Origin: Eriocheir sinensis
Taxonomy: Eukaryota > Arthropoda > Malacostraca > Decapoda > Varunidae
Assembly (NCBI RefSeq): GCF_024679095.1
Contig: NC_066529.1
Location: forward strand, 5,470,866 to 5,534,865
Direction: 5' to 3'
DNA length: 64,000 nt
Shown here piece after piece: positions 49,430-62,033 of this stretch. The notes below the pieces were generated by a model. That model had not been told where the DNA came from. It was given only the letters and a program-made list of their open reading frames with translations, and made no database searches. Within the stretch, counting starts at the first letter, position 1. Every line of letters starts with the position of its first letter. Made by a program: the position numbers and the translations under genes.

Positions 49430-51450
49430 GAACTCAAGGAGAGCCAAGGACGCAGGTGTTCTCATTTCACTTGGGGCACCGCAACATACTATCATGATCG
49501 GCAGTCCCCCCAAGCACGGCGACTTAATGACAACCTTCCTATGCAACGAATCCAGCGCGAGGAAAAACTGGATGAACTTCAACTATTTTCTCCCTGGCAA
49601 CAATGGCTCGGGAAGAAAGGTGATCGAAGGTTCTTAGGTATGAATGCTACGGGAACGAAGTGATTTTGAGTACACTTTTTTTTCTTCGAAGCTTTCAAGG
49701 TACAGTGGCATAAACGCAAGGTAGTGCAAGGAAATAATTTAGTCCACCTTCCTGTTTTTCTTCCACCACGGCAAGGGAGCACTGCAGCATAATGATAGGC
49801 TGGAACAACGGAATAATCTAAGAGCCCATATATCTTACCTCTTCCTAACTTGGCGAGGCAGTTGTACGCAGTTATTTCGAGTCCATTTTGTAAAGCTAGA
49901 ATTGCGATGTAAAGACGAGGTGGTATGACACACTAAATTACTCTCCACATTTTTTTCTTTACCTTGATATAGCAGCACTGGATCACCAAGGAACGGCAGG
50001 GCAACGATGATTTTTCAAGTTCGGTTTTCTGTTATAATACCAGACTTAGCACGGCGGTAATGTTGCATAAAGATGAATTTCCAACAAACTAACAAGGTCA
50101 CCCCCCCCCCTCCACCCTAACATCCCCACCCGCTCCAAATTAATCAGAACTTTGGGCTGTAATTAACATTCCATTCGTTGACTAATGCGCTGGAGTCATT
50201 GCCGTCGTTGTCCGCCTCGCCACCTGAGTATTAGGAAAGCAACGACGCCACACACTGGTTCGATTTCGGTGCTCGGTAGTAAGCAACCCGTCTTCTTGGA
50301 TCCCACTCAATAAGTAAAGGAGCATGTACACTCTACGAAGACAAATATTTACAGGAGAGATATGAAAATAAAGGGAAGAACAAGTACTCACGCTCGAACA
50401 GTCACCTGCCGCACGACCAATTCCTTCGCCAATCACAGTTTGTCATTTACCTGTTAGGGGAAAGAGGAAACAGGATGAGACACACGCAGAAGGAACAAAC
50501 GGGAGACATCATCCTTGTATTTCCTAACTTAGCAATGCACCCATATCACAAACTGCAGAATCGGCCTAAAACTGAATGTACTGTAAGGCCAAATAAGACG
50601 AAAACACGAAATATATCAGTTACTATTGTATTCAAGAAACGAATTGGCCGTTTTTGGCTAATATGGGAAGGGCGGTTCCTAGCACGAAGGCAAAACAAAA
50701 TGACAGCTTAAAATTGAAGGAAATAAGGCCAGCTAAGAAGAAAAAATCCGATAGTTACGTGTGTCTTAATCAACTAACGAAAGAATAATACTTTTTTTGG
50801 TAACAGTGTGCAAGGGAGGGAAGTTGGATAGAGACAAGACAATAGAGTGTGGGTTTAAAGCGGAGGCTAATGTGAGGATACTAAGAAGAACGTATATATC
50901 ATTGCGGTGTGAGCTGTAATTAGGGAACAAAAGAGCTACTATTTTCTCCTGCTACATCACAAAGGAAGAGTACCGTAGCAGCGACTTAAAACTGAAGGTA
51001 ATGAGTCTCAGGCCGGAAAGAAAGCATAATTTATATTCCTCGGAACTACATAATGAGAGTAGAAAGATAAGTTACAGCAATAGAACTGCCAAATAAAGTA
51101 AAAAGGCTTCTTGGAATACGAAAGTGGAATATATCTCTTCTGTCGGTCTGTCCATCTGTCTGTCTCTGGCTTTCCCTTACCTTATCTCTCCCTTTCATCA
51201 TATATAGAACCCCCAAGTAAAAATCAGACGTAAAAAGGAAAAACAATCAACGGCACTTAACGAGGTAAAAAAAATATCAAATTCACCTTTGTAAGTTCGG
51301 ATAAAACAAACTTATTTTATGCCGCAGGACCAGAGACTCCTTTCTCACAACGCACTCTACGCTATTCCCTTCCAACACGTTTTTTTTCCCGTATTCATCT
51401 TTATTTCCCTTTTATTTTCCTTTATGCCATTTACTCAGAGCTTTAGGAGT
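49430..51450. other. Gene-free stretch
   Basis: Unique DNA with a C10 run near 50102. ACTTAAAACTGAAGGTAATG near 50984 and GCTTAAAATTGAAGGAAATA near 50706 hint at a very old duplication. No gene is recognised; short frames lack known motifs. Confidence 0.45.
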
Positions 51451-51453
51451 GAT

Positions 51454-51619
<166 letters not shown>

Positions 51620-51673
51620 AGACAGACAGACAGACAGAGGGTGGAAAGGGGTCTATAGAGTAGTATGTATCTC

Positions 51674-51676
<3 letters not shown>

Positions 51677-51740
<64 letters not shown>
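51677..51740. repeat. (CA)32 microsatellite facing the GT tract
   Basis: A perfect CA run that is inversely complementary to the GT run ending 137 bp upstream. Confidence 0.97.
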
Positions 51741-51741
<1 letters not shown>

Positions 51742-52045
51742 TTATGGCCTCATTCTCTATACGTGCTCTCCTCCACCTGCAATTTACTTATACAGGTGAA
51801 AACTACCTTGTCTGTGAATAAGACTCATTTTTCCTTAATTTGGGAGTGCTTATCAATACCAGTTAATTGTTACTTGTATTTTTTTTAATCCCAGTCCTTG
51901 GCCTGCTCGTCAGCTGGCAAAAGTTGAGTAAAATGAATTAACTGCATGACTGTAAAGATTTGAAGATTAATGTACAGACAGACAAACAGACAGACAGACA
52001 AATATAGATAGATAGATATAATAGATAGATGAACAGATACAGACT

Positions 52046-52046
52046 A

Positions 52047-52103
<57 letters not shown>
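52046..52103. repeat. (GATA)8-(GA)13 microsatellite
   Basis: A GATA run becomes a GA run. Further GATA and CAGA units lie upstream from 51975. Confidence 0.93.
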
Positions 52104-52560
52104 TAATATAGTGGTCGTGTTATGTTCAAAATCTGCATCAGAAAAGTAGGTGGAAAGGTGGAAAACATTCAGATCTCTCTCTCTCTCATTAAATACACGT
52201 TTCATTTATTTGCTCATAAAGGATTTCCGAAGTATTCCAGTTTTTTCGCAAGCTTATTGATTCACTGCAATTTTTTTTAACGAGAAGGTCATTAGACACA
52301 CACAAAAAATTCTGCTAGAGTTGGCCCACCCCCTCGCATCACAAACCTGGGGATTAATTGGGCTTATGTTCGCTTTTTATTACATGTAAGCTGCGATTCT
52401 CTCTAATGACTGACTGCCTCTCCTTTTGTCATGCTCCGCCAGTTACAGTGAAGGAAGATCGAGTTTGGATTCACTAGGCAGGAACAGTTCACGGCGTACA
52501 TGTTTCACTTTGAAGTATGTTTTATTTCATCTTATTCGTTTTACTATTTACTTTCCACTT

Positions 52561-52563
<3 letters not shown>

Positions 52564-52613
<50 letters not shown>
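52564..52613. repeat. (GT)25 microsatellite
   Basis: A perfect GT run. Confidence 0.96.
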
Positions 52614-52615
<2 letters not shown>

Positions 52616-52703
52616 CAGACCATAAACGTTAAATATTTCCTACTCTACATACACTCAGTCGAAAATAATCATAAAAGACGCAACACAAGGAGCAGGTCCG
52701 ACA

Positions 52704-52762
52704 AGCAAGTAAGGAAACAAGCAAGCAAGCAAGACAAGCGAGCAAGCAAGCAAGCAAGCAGC
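52704..52762. repeat. (AAGC)n patch
   Basis: About ten AAGC units with AAGT and AGACAAGCG interruptions. Confidence 0.88.
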
Positions 52763-52769
52763 CACGCAG

Positions 52770-53410
52770 TAAGAAACACAGTAACGCCAGCCAACGACGC
52801 TAAGTGCCAGTCATTATGAAGGTCATTAATAACCAGCATTTCTCACAGAATTAACCAAGAGTGTGTGTCAAATTTGGGATGATGGGAATAATTGCATACA
52901 AAGGTTATTCATCTTACACCTACACTGCCATTACCATTTCTTTATTTAACACACGCACGACCATTCTATGCACGAACGCCATTAAGGTAACGCAGTACAG
53001 ATATGGCTTTAACAATATCACTTGAACTCATGTTTGCTACCGACAGACTCTTTGTTATCGACGCCATGGCAAGTTCTTTTTCCATCAAGCAAAGGAGGCT
53101 GCCAAAGATAAACCAATAAAGAGAAAACACCAGAAAAATGCTTTAACTAAAAGTGTTTAGTTGAATATGGCAAAGGTTATCAACTGTTTTTTCTTTTTCC
53201 TTAAAATTCTCTCTTGAAAGAGTTTTAAGTCTAGGAAGGCAGACCTCCATAGTTTTCCAATTAATTATGTGGAAGAGTAAATGTGTAGGAGTAAACATAC
53301 TGATTAACTATTAATGAAACAGTATAGGGATGAAAGTGGATAGAAAATCTTGTGCAGCGGGGCCATGTACCGGGTGGAGGCACTTAGCGACTTAATAAGA
53401 CCAGTTAGTA
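52770..53410. other. Gene-free unique DNA
   Basis: AT-rich mixed DNA with nothing recognised. Confidence 0.5.
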
Positions 53411-53413
53411 TGT

Positions 53414-53641
53414 TTAACAGGCACGCATTTCCTTCGCCCACACACCATCATGGTCATCACGAATAGCTTTGTCTACGACTTTTATCATCTCACAGTTGTT
53501 TCCCATTAGCATTGTGATTCCCCTCGCGAAAGAGTTCAATGCCCGTATCTGTCCATATCGATACTGTTTGACATCCGTTCCAACAATAACAGGCATGTAG
53601 ACCCTGTGTCCTGTAAGCTTAATATGATTCACTTTTATGAG
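53414..53641 (-). CDS. Doubtful 75-residue open frame, not recognised
   Basis: The minus-strand frame is open from a TAA at 53642-53644 to a stop at 53414, with ordinary, balanced composition and segments such as VYMPVIVGTDV and EMIKVVDKAIRDD. It lacks an upstream ATG at its start and begins at GTG or at an internal ATG, so it would have to be an exon or a fragment. The region is free of simple repeats, which makes it one of the better places to test for an exon or an old transposon fragment. No domain is recognised. Confidence 0.13.
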   Translation of the reverse strand, partial: LIKVNHIKLTGHRVYMPVIVGTDVKQYRYGQIRALNSFARGITMLMGNNCEMIKVVDKAIRDDHDGVWAKEMRAC

Positions 53642-53649
53642 TTAATATC

Positions 53650-55600
53650 TACATCCAACATCTATATTTCCCCTGATAGTTATGGTGTGGCGCAAATAGC
53701 CCAATACAAAAGTAATTAGAGTAGAGTTTTGAAATTCATATAAAAAATGTAAACGTTTAGAAGCTGCCGTTGGTTTTCGTGTAGGTAATAACAGATATTT
53801 CATGGCAAGGGAAAGCTTAAATTACAGCCTTAAGTTTAAGGAGAGAAAATATATAGTAGATGAGAGGCTGTTCTCGAGGGTATCCATGAAAGGGATGAAA
53901 GATACAGAATATTAGTTAACTCTTGCATTAGGTTTCGACCACTATCACCTCAATGTTGCCTTTCCTCAACATTCTAGTGGTGACACACACATCTATATAC
54001 CGGGCAGAACTCACCCTCATCATCCGCCGAGCAACTTTCCACCGTCCCGTCATCATCACAGCAGCCCTGCACTATAATTACCCTCCATCACAATGAAAAC
54101 ACAGTCCACATGTTTTATATTTTCATGCCACGCGGAGCAACGGCGATCGCTCCAACAGCAAGCGAGCATTTCCAGGAACAAATTGTGCGGACTGCTCTAC
54201 TCTCCGCACAGAGCCCAGTACACGGAAATGTTATGCATTATGAAAGAGAACAATGGTCGTGAAATAATAATAGCCTAGATAAAGTTTTATAGGAGATGAA
54301 ATAAGAGTGAATATTTTCATGGGACAGTAAACAAGAAATAAGAAAATAAACATATGCGCGGGAGAGAAAGGGAGGGAGAAGGAGAGAGGAAATACAGCAA
54401 TAGCATTAAAGGGGCAATGAGGGTAGAAAACAACACTGCAATACTGATGACACTTATAATAAATAAAATATGGAGGTAAAAAGAAGTAACATAGTAACAA
54501 CAATTGGGTAGAAATGAAAATGGACGCGGCCGAACTGAGTGTTACGGTGACTGTGTGGTGCAACAGGAGATGAAATTATCAAAAACTCTTTAATCAGAGA
54601 CACAGTGAACGCGGGAGAAGCATCAAAGAAGGAGCAAGAAAGATGAATGAAATGGTGCGGACACGTCGCGACAGGAGACAAAGAGTACGTAAAAAAATGA
54701 GTCGTGGAAACGGAAGCTGCAGGGGAGAAGGGAGAGACGAAGAGCAAAGTTGATATGATTGGTTGGATTGTGTTCAAAGAGACCTTCCAAAGGAGAAACT
54801 TTCAGGAGATGAAGCTGAGGCGGGAGAACATGAGAGGACCAGCAAGATGCAGTGACTCCAAATACAGCAATATTTTCAAACCTGTGAAAGAATAGCGAAG
54901 AAATTAAAAGGAAATATTCTTACAATCTAGATGTTTCGAAAAAAATGCAAAAATAATAAAAACAATAAATTATAATATATGTAACGATAATAACAATGAT
55001 GATAATGATAATACTAACATTTCGGAAAAAAACTAAAGGAATGGAAAAATTTGTACATTTAAAGTAACAGTCCGAAATAATGCAACGAAAATGGAATAAC
55101 AATAACATAAATAGTAATAATAATAAAAAAATAATAATAATAACAAATACACTAATTATAATAGTAATAATTATATCAGTATGATATAAAAAATATATAC
55201 GCTTATAATAATACTTGAGAAATACGTCGAATATTAAAGCCATGAATTTTTTTTTCTCTCTCTCTTGTTCTGCCTGACTAACTCACCGCGCGCCCTAACT
55301 TTCACCTGCTCTGGCATGCAGTCCGAACACAACGAATTTACTGCCAGTCAACTCGGATAAAAGCCGCTTGAAGTAAGCGGTAAAGTCGAGGCCCTTAATT
55401 GTAGCGCCGTGAAGTGCCACGCGATGCACGGGAAAACTTTACAGAGCAAAGATCCACAAAAGGTCAAAGGTAAGGAACGGCTGTAAGAGGCACGTTGTAG
55501 GTCAGGTCTGGTCATCCCTCTCAGCTCGATCTGCTTTGTTTAATCAGGCGCTGGACTCTTGATTGCCAGCCAGTACCGTCCCCGAAAAAAATTGGAACTG
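53650..55600. other. Gene-free stretch
   Basis: Mostly unique DNA; AAT/ATA-rich at 54940-55210. No recognisable gene or element. Confidence 0.5.
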
Positions 55601-55627
55601 AGGTGAAAGATCTTTGTGTACGGCTGG

Positions 55628-55630
<3 letters not shown>

Positions 55631-55674
<44 letters not shown>
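55631..55674. repeat. (GT)22 microsatellite
   Basis: A perfect GT run. Confidence 0.96.
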
Positions 55675-55676
<2 letters not shown>

Positions 55677-55679
55677 TAT

Positions 55680-57110
55680 TCATAATATTGTCAAGGTCTG
55701 TCTCCTTGACCGGAAAAAAAGTCATGGCGGTGACGGGGACTCTCAGGACGAGTCCGGAGCTGCGTGGCTACTGGCTGCGTGCGTGGCTGCCAAGGTTAAG
55801 GTCACGAGGCAGCAATCCTTCACCCTTCACCCTTATCAAAGCACGACGCACCGGGCTCCGCGCCAGTCATTAGTGTGAGGGACAATAAAGTGCTCAAATT
55901 ATAATGTAAAAATAGTATGTGCTTCTGTCTCCGGCGGCCCAAAAGCTTGACGTCACATGGCGTGCTTAAACCCTTGCCATTAGTTATTCTGATGTGATGG
56001 TGAAGTGTTGAGCTTGGAGAATGAGCCCGAGGCAGCATGTGTATTGCATGACAGACACCTCTAGGCATCAACTTTGAGAGATCGTCAAGTAAAGCAAGAT
56101 AAAGAGAGTAGGTAAAAAATACCGCCGCGTGTTGAGGCAATAGTACAAAAGTTGCATCAAAATATCACTCTTGAAAGTAAAAGGTAAAAAAGTTATAGTG
56201 GATACATTTGCAAGAAATTCCACTTCCGACCGCTATTTATTTTTTCTTCTCTCACAAGTAATCTCCTTTCTTTACAAGATTATTCTATTAATATTACTTT
56301 TAACAAGTAACTTTCATACCATAGTACACCACTGAAAACTTTTACTTGTTAATTTTCTTTGCTCATAATTTCCATTTCATCCGCCTCACTCGCACCAGAT
56401 TTCTTTTCTTTTCTCGGAAATGACTAAGACAGCTCACACAAGGAAGAGGAGACGGAAGGAGGGAGGGAGGGAGGTAAGAATGTGCCATGTTCCTGACCCT
56501 TCAATCCCGTACTCTTCCCCCTTCTCTCACTGTCTCTCCCTCCCCCTCTTCCCCTCTATCACCTTTCATTTTACGTGGCCGTGACCCCTTCAGTCTCCTG
56601 CCAATGCGTCCTCCACCAGCACAAGGGACCAACGCACAAGAATGTCAGAATGATCATTACCAGACCCCGCCACCGACACGTACACATCAGACTGACGGTG
56701 CCTGGGGACGAAACTGGCATCCTTTCCACCATTCCAGTCCCCATTCGACTACTCCGAACGACGCCACAACCCCCATGAGGGAACACCACACACAATAAAG
56801 TCAGGAGTTGTCATCATCATACCCCGCCACCTGACATCACCGCCTTCGTCCCGGACACCCTCTTCGACCAGCCAAACAAACGCCACCCGGGTTGACGCTA
56901 CCGACGGATCAACCAGCCAGCGACAAGGCCCGACACCCCTCCGCCACTGTAGCCGCACAGCTCGAAATGTTCCTGGAAAATATCGTCTGTAATAACTTTT
57001 GGTGAGACATTCATGTGTGTGTGATCGTTGCGTGGCGAGATGCTTTGTGTTGGCACGTATTGTTTTCAAGTCACTGTTTTCAGTTGACGTTTTCGAAGCT
57101 CAAATAATAA
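55680..57110. other. Gene-free stretch, GC-richer at 56480-57000
   Basis: The GC-richer part holds open frames on both strands (56575-56778 plus; 56749-57069 minus) without known motifs. A GGGA run precedes it at 56458-56472. Confidence 0.4.
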
Positions 57111-57114
57111 TGAA

Positions 57115-57193
<79 letters not shown>
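57115..57193. repeat. (AAT)26 microsatellite
   Basis: A perfect AAT run, followed after 12 bp by a GAA array. Confidence 0.97.
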
Positions 57194-57205
57194 GGAAAGA
57201 GATAA

Positions 57206-57530
57206 AGAAGAAGAAGAAGAAGAAGAAGAAGAAGAAGAAGAAGAAGAAGAAGAAGAAGAAGAAGAAGAAGAAGAAGAAGAAGAAGAAGAAGAAGAAGAAG
57301 AAGAAGAAGAAGAAGAAGAAGAAGAAGAAGAAGAAGAAGAAGAAGAAGAAGAAGAAGAAGAAGAAGAAGAAAAAAAAGAAGATGAAGAAGATGAAGAAGA
57401 AGAAGAAGGAGAAGAAGAAGAAGAAGAAATAGAAGAAGAAATAGAAGAAGAAATAGACGAAGAAGAAGAAGAAGAAGAAGAAGAAGAAGAAGAAATAGAA
57501 GAAGAAAAATAATAATAAGAAGAAGAAGAA
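57206..57530. repeat. (GAA)n array, about 325 bp
   Basis: A pure GAA core of about 55 units (57206-57371) is followed by GAA units interrupted by GAT, GGA, ATA and GAC. The GAA sense is on the plus strand. Long GAA-TTC arrays can form triplex structures (established for human FXN). Confidence 0.97.
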
Positions 57531-57559
57531 AAGTAAAGAAAAAAAAATTCACACAAAGA

Positions 57560-58300
57560 CTGAGAAATGAGATTTGAAAGTCAGAGGAAGTATGCAAAAC
57601 AGTCACTATCAGGGAAGTCTTTCTGCCATTACCAGCGTGTCTGTGTGTGCGTGGCGGGGGACGCTGTATTACAAAGGTGGACACGAGCGCAGGGGTTGTG
57701 ACGTGGAGCTCTTGCGCTACTGTGTGCGCCCCCTTATCAGACTTTCATATTCTAGTATCGCATGATCTGGCCAAGGATTCGCGCCCTCTTACGCCCCAAT
57801 ACTGAATCCCGAGACTATTCACCCCATCGCTATTTTTCATAAATAAATTCATCTCAGGCAGCAGGACACATACACTTTCAATACTGTAAAAAGGCTGCAA
57901 AACAAGCTTGAAATATCATGGGTTGAAGCGAAAAGCAGTTTGCAATACACTGAGAGATGAGAGGCTATGTCCCGACGGTGTCAGGCAGCGGCGTCCATCG
58001 CCAACACTGATGGCCACTGGCTGGGGGGATGACATGGCGGTGACGGGGAACGAACCGAAAACGACAGACAACATGACGCCACCATAAATATTCATATACA
58101 TTGTTGCATTTTTTTTGTATCGATATATTTCTTTTTTTTTCCGTAGCACTGCTATACAATTTATCCAAGTGACAAAGCAGAACGTCAGAACGTTCATTAA
58201 CGCGACTACAAAACCTACACCAACACAAAACACACTGTACCGAGTCCTTTCACACTCTCGGTGTACAGCGTGAATATTCATTAAGAAAAATAATTAAAAC
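57560..58300. other. Gene-free unique DNA
   Basis: Mixed DNA. Nothing recognised. Confidence 0.5.
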
Positions 58301-58321
58301 AATATGCAACCCTTGTTAAGG

Positions 58322-58602
58322 CCTTGGTGAAGCTTTGCCTTTACAACCCGAACAAAAACTGAAACATTTTATTTTCCAGGCATTCAAAATGAACACTCAC
58401 CTCAAGGCCTCAGCTCACGGTCGAACACATGAGAGCCGCTTGGTGGGGGAAGTCAAGACTTTATCCCTCGTAGGCGTCAGCGTCCCTGGCGGTGCGTCAC
58501 TGAATCTTATTATAAACTTGAAATCTATTTCTGCCAAACATCACACAAATGAAAAACGAGGTTTGATATCTAGGCAGCTCAGTCCGAGCTTCACCAAACT
58601 AG
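58322..58602. mobile_element. Possible short element with inverted ends
   Basis: CTTGGTGAAGCTTTGCC at the left and the reverse complement of GTCCGAGCTTCACCAAAC at the right share TTGGTGAAGCT. The interior has a plus-strand frame (stop at 58623-58625) preceded by TTTTATTTTCCAG, a good splice-acceptor match. I cannot decide between a small inverted-repeat element and a real terminal exon; neither is well supported. Confidence 0.2.
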
Positions 58603-58629
58603 ACATGTATTCCACAAGTTCATAGGAGG

Positions 58630-58975
58630 GCCTCTCGTTCGATTACAAATAACTTTCAAATGAGTGAAAGATGAGTGATGCAAAAAAAATAAAAATGGCA
58701 CAAGAGTTTCGAGGCCAGAGCATGAATTACAGCAATGATGATTAAAATCGAAAAAAAGTGATGTCGCAGTGACAGCAAGTTTTGTGTCTTCTAAATGTAA
58801 CTAAATGTGGGCTAAGGGAAACAATATTAATGAACGCGGTTAGGGGGCAGACGTTCCAATAAATAGGCCAATAGCACGGATAAAGAAAATCACAGGAAGG
58901 AATACAATGAAAAAAATAAAAAGAAGCAGAGATACAAACACGTTATTTGGTACGCTAAATATTTTCAGCTGAACT
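58630..58975. other. Gene-free AT-rich DNA
   Basis: Nothing recognised. Confidence 0.5.
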
Positions 58976-58976
58976 C

Positions 58977-58977
58977 T

Positions 58978-59038
<61 letters not shown>
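58977..59038. repeat. Compound (GT)13-(GA)18 microsatellite
   Basis: A GT run switches directly to a GA run. Confidence 0.96.
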
Positions 59039-59040
<2 letters not shown>

Positions 59041-59344
59041 TCAGTGCTAACAAGATTTCGAGTACTAATAGAAGGGCATATATTTTTTTTTTCAAAACTT
59101 CGTTAACTAAACACGTGGCGTACTCAAACTCTATTAAACATTTCGCGCGAGTAACGTTTTCCTTTTCGGGCGCTGGGTTCGCGATCTCATTTACCAGGCA
59201 GGAGCAGCTGACGCCGGCGGGTACTCGGACCTGAACGCCGCGGAAAAGAATATAAAAAAAACATGACCTTTGTTTCCATATTTTCATTTTGTGCAGAGAA
59301 AAGTTGACGCATACACTTTCTAAACCTGAATATGAAGTGGAAAT

Positions 59345-59580
59345 ATAAAAAGGAGTCAACTACAAATACAAATTCTAAACATATTCTAAGCCTTAAATTG
59401 ATCCCCCCACACACACACACAAAAAAGAGACAACGGATACTGACCACAACCCTTTATATGGATCAGAAGAAAGGCAAGGAGACGACGGATAAGGACCAAC
59501 AACCCTTAAATAGATCCCGAGTCCAAGAAAAAGGCGTCAACCAATCTATGCTGTACACCTTGATGTGGATCCTCCCAAAA
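59345..59580. repeat. Decayed tandem repeat, period about 50-75 bp
   Basis: AAGGAGWCRACK-type starts near 59351, 59425, 59475 and 59529 each lead to CCTTWAATWGATCC or a variant. Confidence 0.5.
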
Positions 59581-59639
59581 GACAGCGTGAGTGTTATATT
59601 ATATTTTTCCGAACTTGTCAAAATAGTCATCCTCTCTGC

Positions 59640-59976
59640 ATGATACTCTTCAAGATGATCTTTTTTTTTTACTAATTTAGAGACGCTTTTAAGATGGACA
59701 AATCTTTTTTACTATTTCTCTTTAATCACTTTAGTATGGTTATTTTTTTCCAATTCTTAAAAGGCATTTTCAAACATATTCACTCAAGAGTTTACCTTCA
59801 AGACATTTTCCAACAAGGCTGCTTTACAACTTACCTTTAATTACGACACTTTATAACATGACCACTTCTATGATTAACGTTGACACTTTTCAAAAACACT
59901 AGTCTTACAAATTACGTTCACGCTTTTCAACATGTTCCTTTTTTTACAACTTGCTTTAAAATGGCCACTCTACCCA

Positions 59977-60010
<34 letters not shown>

Positions 60011-60170
60011 TCTTCAATGCACCTATTTCCACACTGAATTTAACACGACACTGATAACCATTGGAAATAATTACGTTTCTGTTATTTTTTTTTCTCATTA
60101 AAGCAGTTTCCATTACGGCCATCATTTTATTTTTATTTTTTTTTTTTATAGATATGACTCGTTTCAACAT
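59640..60170. repeat. Cryptic T-rich repeat, period about 38 bp
   Basis: CACTTTTCAA, CGCTTTTCAACATG, CATTTTCCAAC and CACTTTATAACATG recur with TTACAACTTRC or TTACAAATTACG between them. A T28 run lies at 59980-60007. Confidence 0.5.
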
Positions 60171-60334
60171 GACAATCTTTCCCAGGCAATGCAATAAAAA
60201 CAAAAAACGCCCCCGCACCCAAGAGACACGACGAGGCGCTAATTGGGTTACGGCAGGTGACGACGCCATCTGGCCGTTGACTTAGGACTGAGCAAACCAA
60301 CGCCTCGAGATGAAGGTGAAGGGGTGTGTTTTTT

Positions 60335-60742
60335 TTTTCTCTCTCTCTCCCTCTCTCTCCTTCCTCTTCCTCTTCCTCTCTTCCTCTCTTCCTCTTCCTC
60401 TTCCTCTTCCTCTTCCTCTTCCTCTCTTCCTCTTCCTCTTCCTCTTCCTCTCCCTCTCCCTCTCCACCTTTCCCTCTCCACCTTTCCCTCTCCACTTCTC
60501 CCTCTCCACCTCTTCCTCTCCACCTCTTCCTCTCCACCTCTCCCCCTCTCCCTCTTCCTCTCTCTCTCTGCCTCTCTGCCTCTCTCCCTCTCTCTCCCTC
60601 TTCCTCTCCCTCTCCCTCTCTCCCACTCTCCCTCTCCTTCTCTCCCACTCTCCCTCTCCCTCTCTCTCTCTCTTCCTCTCTCTTCCTCTCTCTTTCTCTC
60701 CCTCTCTTCCTCTCCCACTCTCCCTCTCCCTCTCCCTCTCTA
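60335..60742. repeat. Imperfect CT/TTCC polypyrimidine tract, about 400 bp
   Basis: CTCTTCCTCTTCC hexamer-like units, then CCACCTTTCCCTCT and CCCTCTCC units. Long Leu/Ser/Pro and Arg/Glu translations on both strands are artefacts. Confidence 0.93.
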
Positions 60743-60834
60743 ACAGAATTAAAAGTGGGATGATCGAGGACTAGAAATGTGAATCAGACGCTCCAGGCAT
60801 CAACAACTCCTTCCAAAAGACTAATTTAGGGCTT

Positions 60835-61010
60835 TATTCTCAAACACTCCGGAGCTCCCACGCCCGCATTTTGATAAGGCTTTCGTAGAGGTTGTGAATA
60901 TTTCCATGGGTAGCTTTATGAGCCTAGTGATAGTTTGGCAAGGCTTCTCCACCAGGAATGTAAGAAAAACACTTATGAAAACCTGACTTATCACCTTTGT
61001 GGCATTGTGA
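60835..61010 (+). mobile_element. Dispersed repeat, family C, copy C
   Basis: TATTCTCAAACACTCCGGAG, AAGGCTTTCGTAGAGGTTGT, ATTTCCATGGGTAGCTTTAT, GAGCCTAGTGATAGTTTGGC and ACACTTATGAAAACC are in the family order. Confidence 0.7.
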
Positions 61011-61165
61011 GAGCGGAAAACGTTGCGATTATGGGGCTAAAGAAGAGTTACCGATCTCTTATTCTTCTTCTTCTTTTGACCTGTAACGTTTTGTATCGCT
61101 TCTTAGGTCCTCCTCCTCTCGTTCCTCTTTTCTTCTTATTCACCCGCACGTTGGTAAAGTGGACG

Positions 61166-61358
61166 CAAAGTTGACAGATTATCGTACTCAGAGCCACGTA
61201 TTACCGGTTTCTGAGTCATAGCTATTGCCAAAAAACAACAATAATTAATCATTTTAACGATAACTATATATGAAGGCAGTTATTGGGGTCGAGGAGGCAG
61301 TTTTGGGGTCGGAAATCGGCAAACATAAGAGGCTGTGTACGACAATCTGGCAACGTTG
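61166..61358 (-). mobile_element. MITE-like element, copy 3 (reverse)
   Basis: The ends CAAAGTTGACAGATTATCGT and (reverse complement of the other end) CAACGTTGCCAGATTGTCGT are near-perfect terminal inverted repeats of about 25 bp. The interior is the reverse of copy 2. This is the most complete copy at 193 bp. Confidence 0.82.
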
Positions 61359-61365
61359 AATTAGT

Positions 61366-61450
61366 GGTCCATATTCTTAAACGTATCGTGCCCCCATTAC
61401 GACATTTTTCCAAGGTCACAGAGTAGGTTAACCAGGGTTTCATGGGTGGT
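61366..61450 (+). mobile_element. Dispersed repeat, family C, fragment D
   Basis: CCATATTCTTAAACGTATCG begins like copy B and continues to GGTTTCATGGGTGGTGTTTC, related to CCATGGGTAGCTTTATGAGC of copy C. Confidence 0.5.
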
Positions 61451-61454
61451 GTTT

Positions 61455-62033
61455 CCCGTGCAAGTTTTAGATGTCGTGAAAAATTATCGCTATATAGAAT
61501 CACAAAACAGTCCATGAATATCCCAGCAACTTCTACGAGACTTTTCAAACATGCAGTCTTAAAGGGCCAGTGTCTCCTGTGCCTACGATGCCCAAAAGGT
61601 ATTAAATGTCGTGAAAAACTATCCTTAGAATCACAAAACTATCCATGAAAATCCCATCAACTTCTACGAGAGAGTTTTCAAACATGCAATCTTAAAGGGC
61701 CAGTGTCTCCTGCGCCTACGATGCCCAAAAGGTATTAGATGTCGTGAAAAACTATCGCTAGAATCAATCACAAAACACTCCATGAAAATCTAAGCAACTT
61801 CTACGAGGGATTTTTCAAGCAGGCAAACTCAAGGGGCCAGTGTCTCCTGCTTCTACGATGCCCAAAAGGTATTAGATATCGTGAAAAATTATCGCTGGAA
61901 TCATAAAACACTCCATGAAATTATAAGCAACTTCGACGAGGGATTAGATTTGAAAAACTATCGCTAGAATCACAACACACTCCATGAAAATCTAAGCAAC
62001 TTCTACGAGGGATTTTTCAAGCAGGCAATCTTA
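61455..62033 (-). repeat. 135-bp tandem array of a family C relative
   Basis: GTCGTGAAAAAYTATC marks units near 61471, 61606, 61739 and 61876, spaced 135, 133 and 137 bp; a shortened unit follows at 61948. Read on the minus strand each unit contains CTCGTAGAAGTTGCTGGGAT, then TTCATGGAYWGTTTTGTGAT, which parallels TTTCGTAGAGGTTGTGAATA and TTCCATGGGTAGCTTTATGA of family C. The array therefore appears to be an inverted, tandemly amplified relative of family C. Confidence 0.85.

Noticed and set aside
60133..60774. Arg/Glu-rich and Leu/Pro/Ser-rich frames of 114-171 residues on both strands
   Set aside because: Both strands and several frames are open because the DNA is a polypyrimidine tract.
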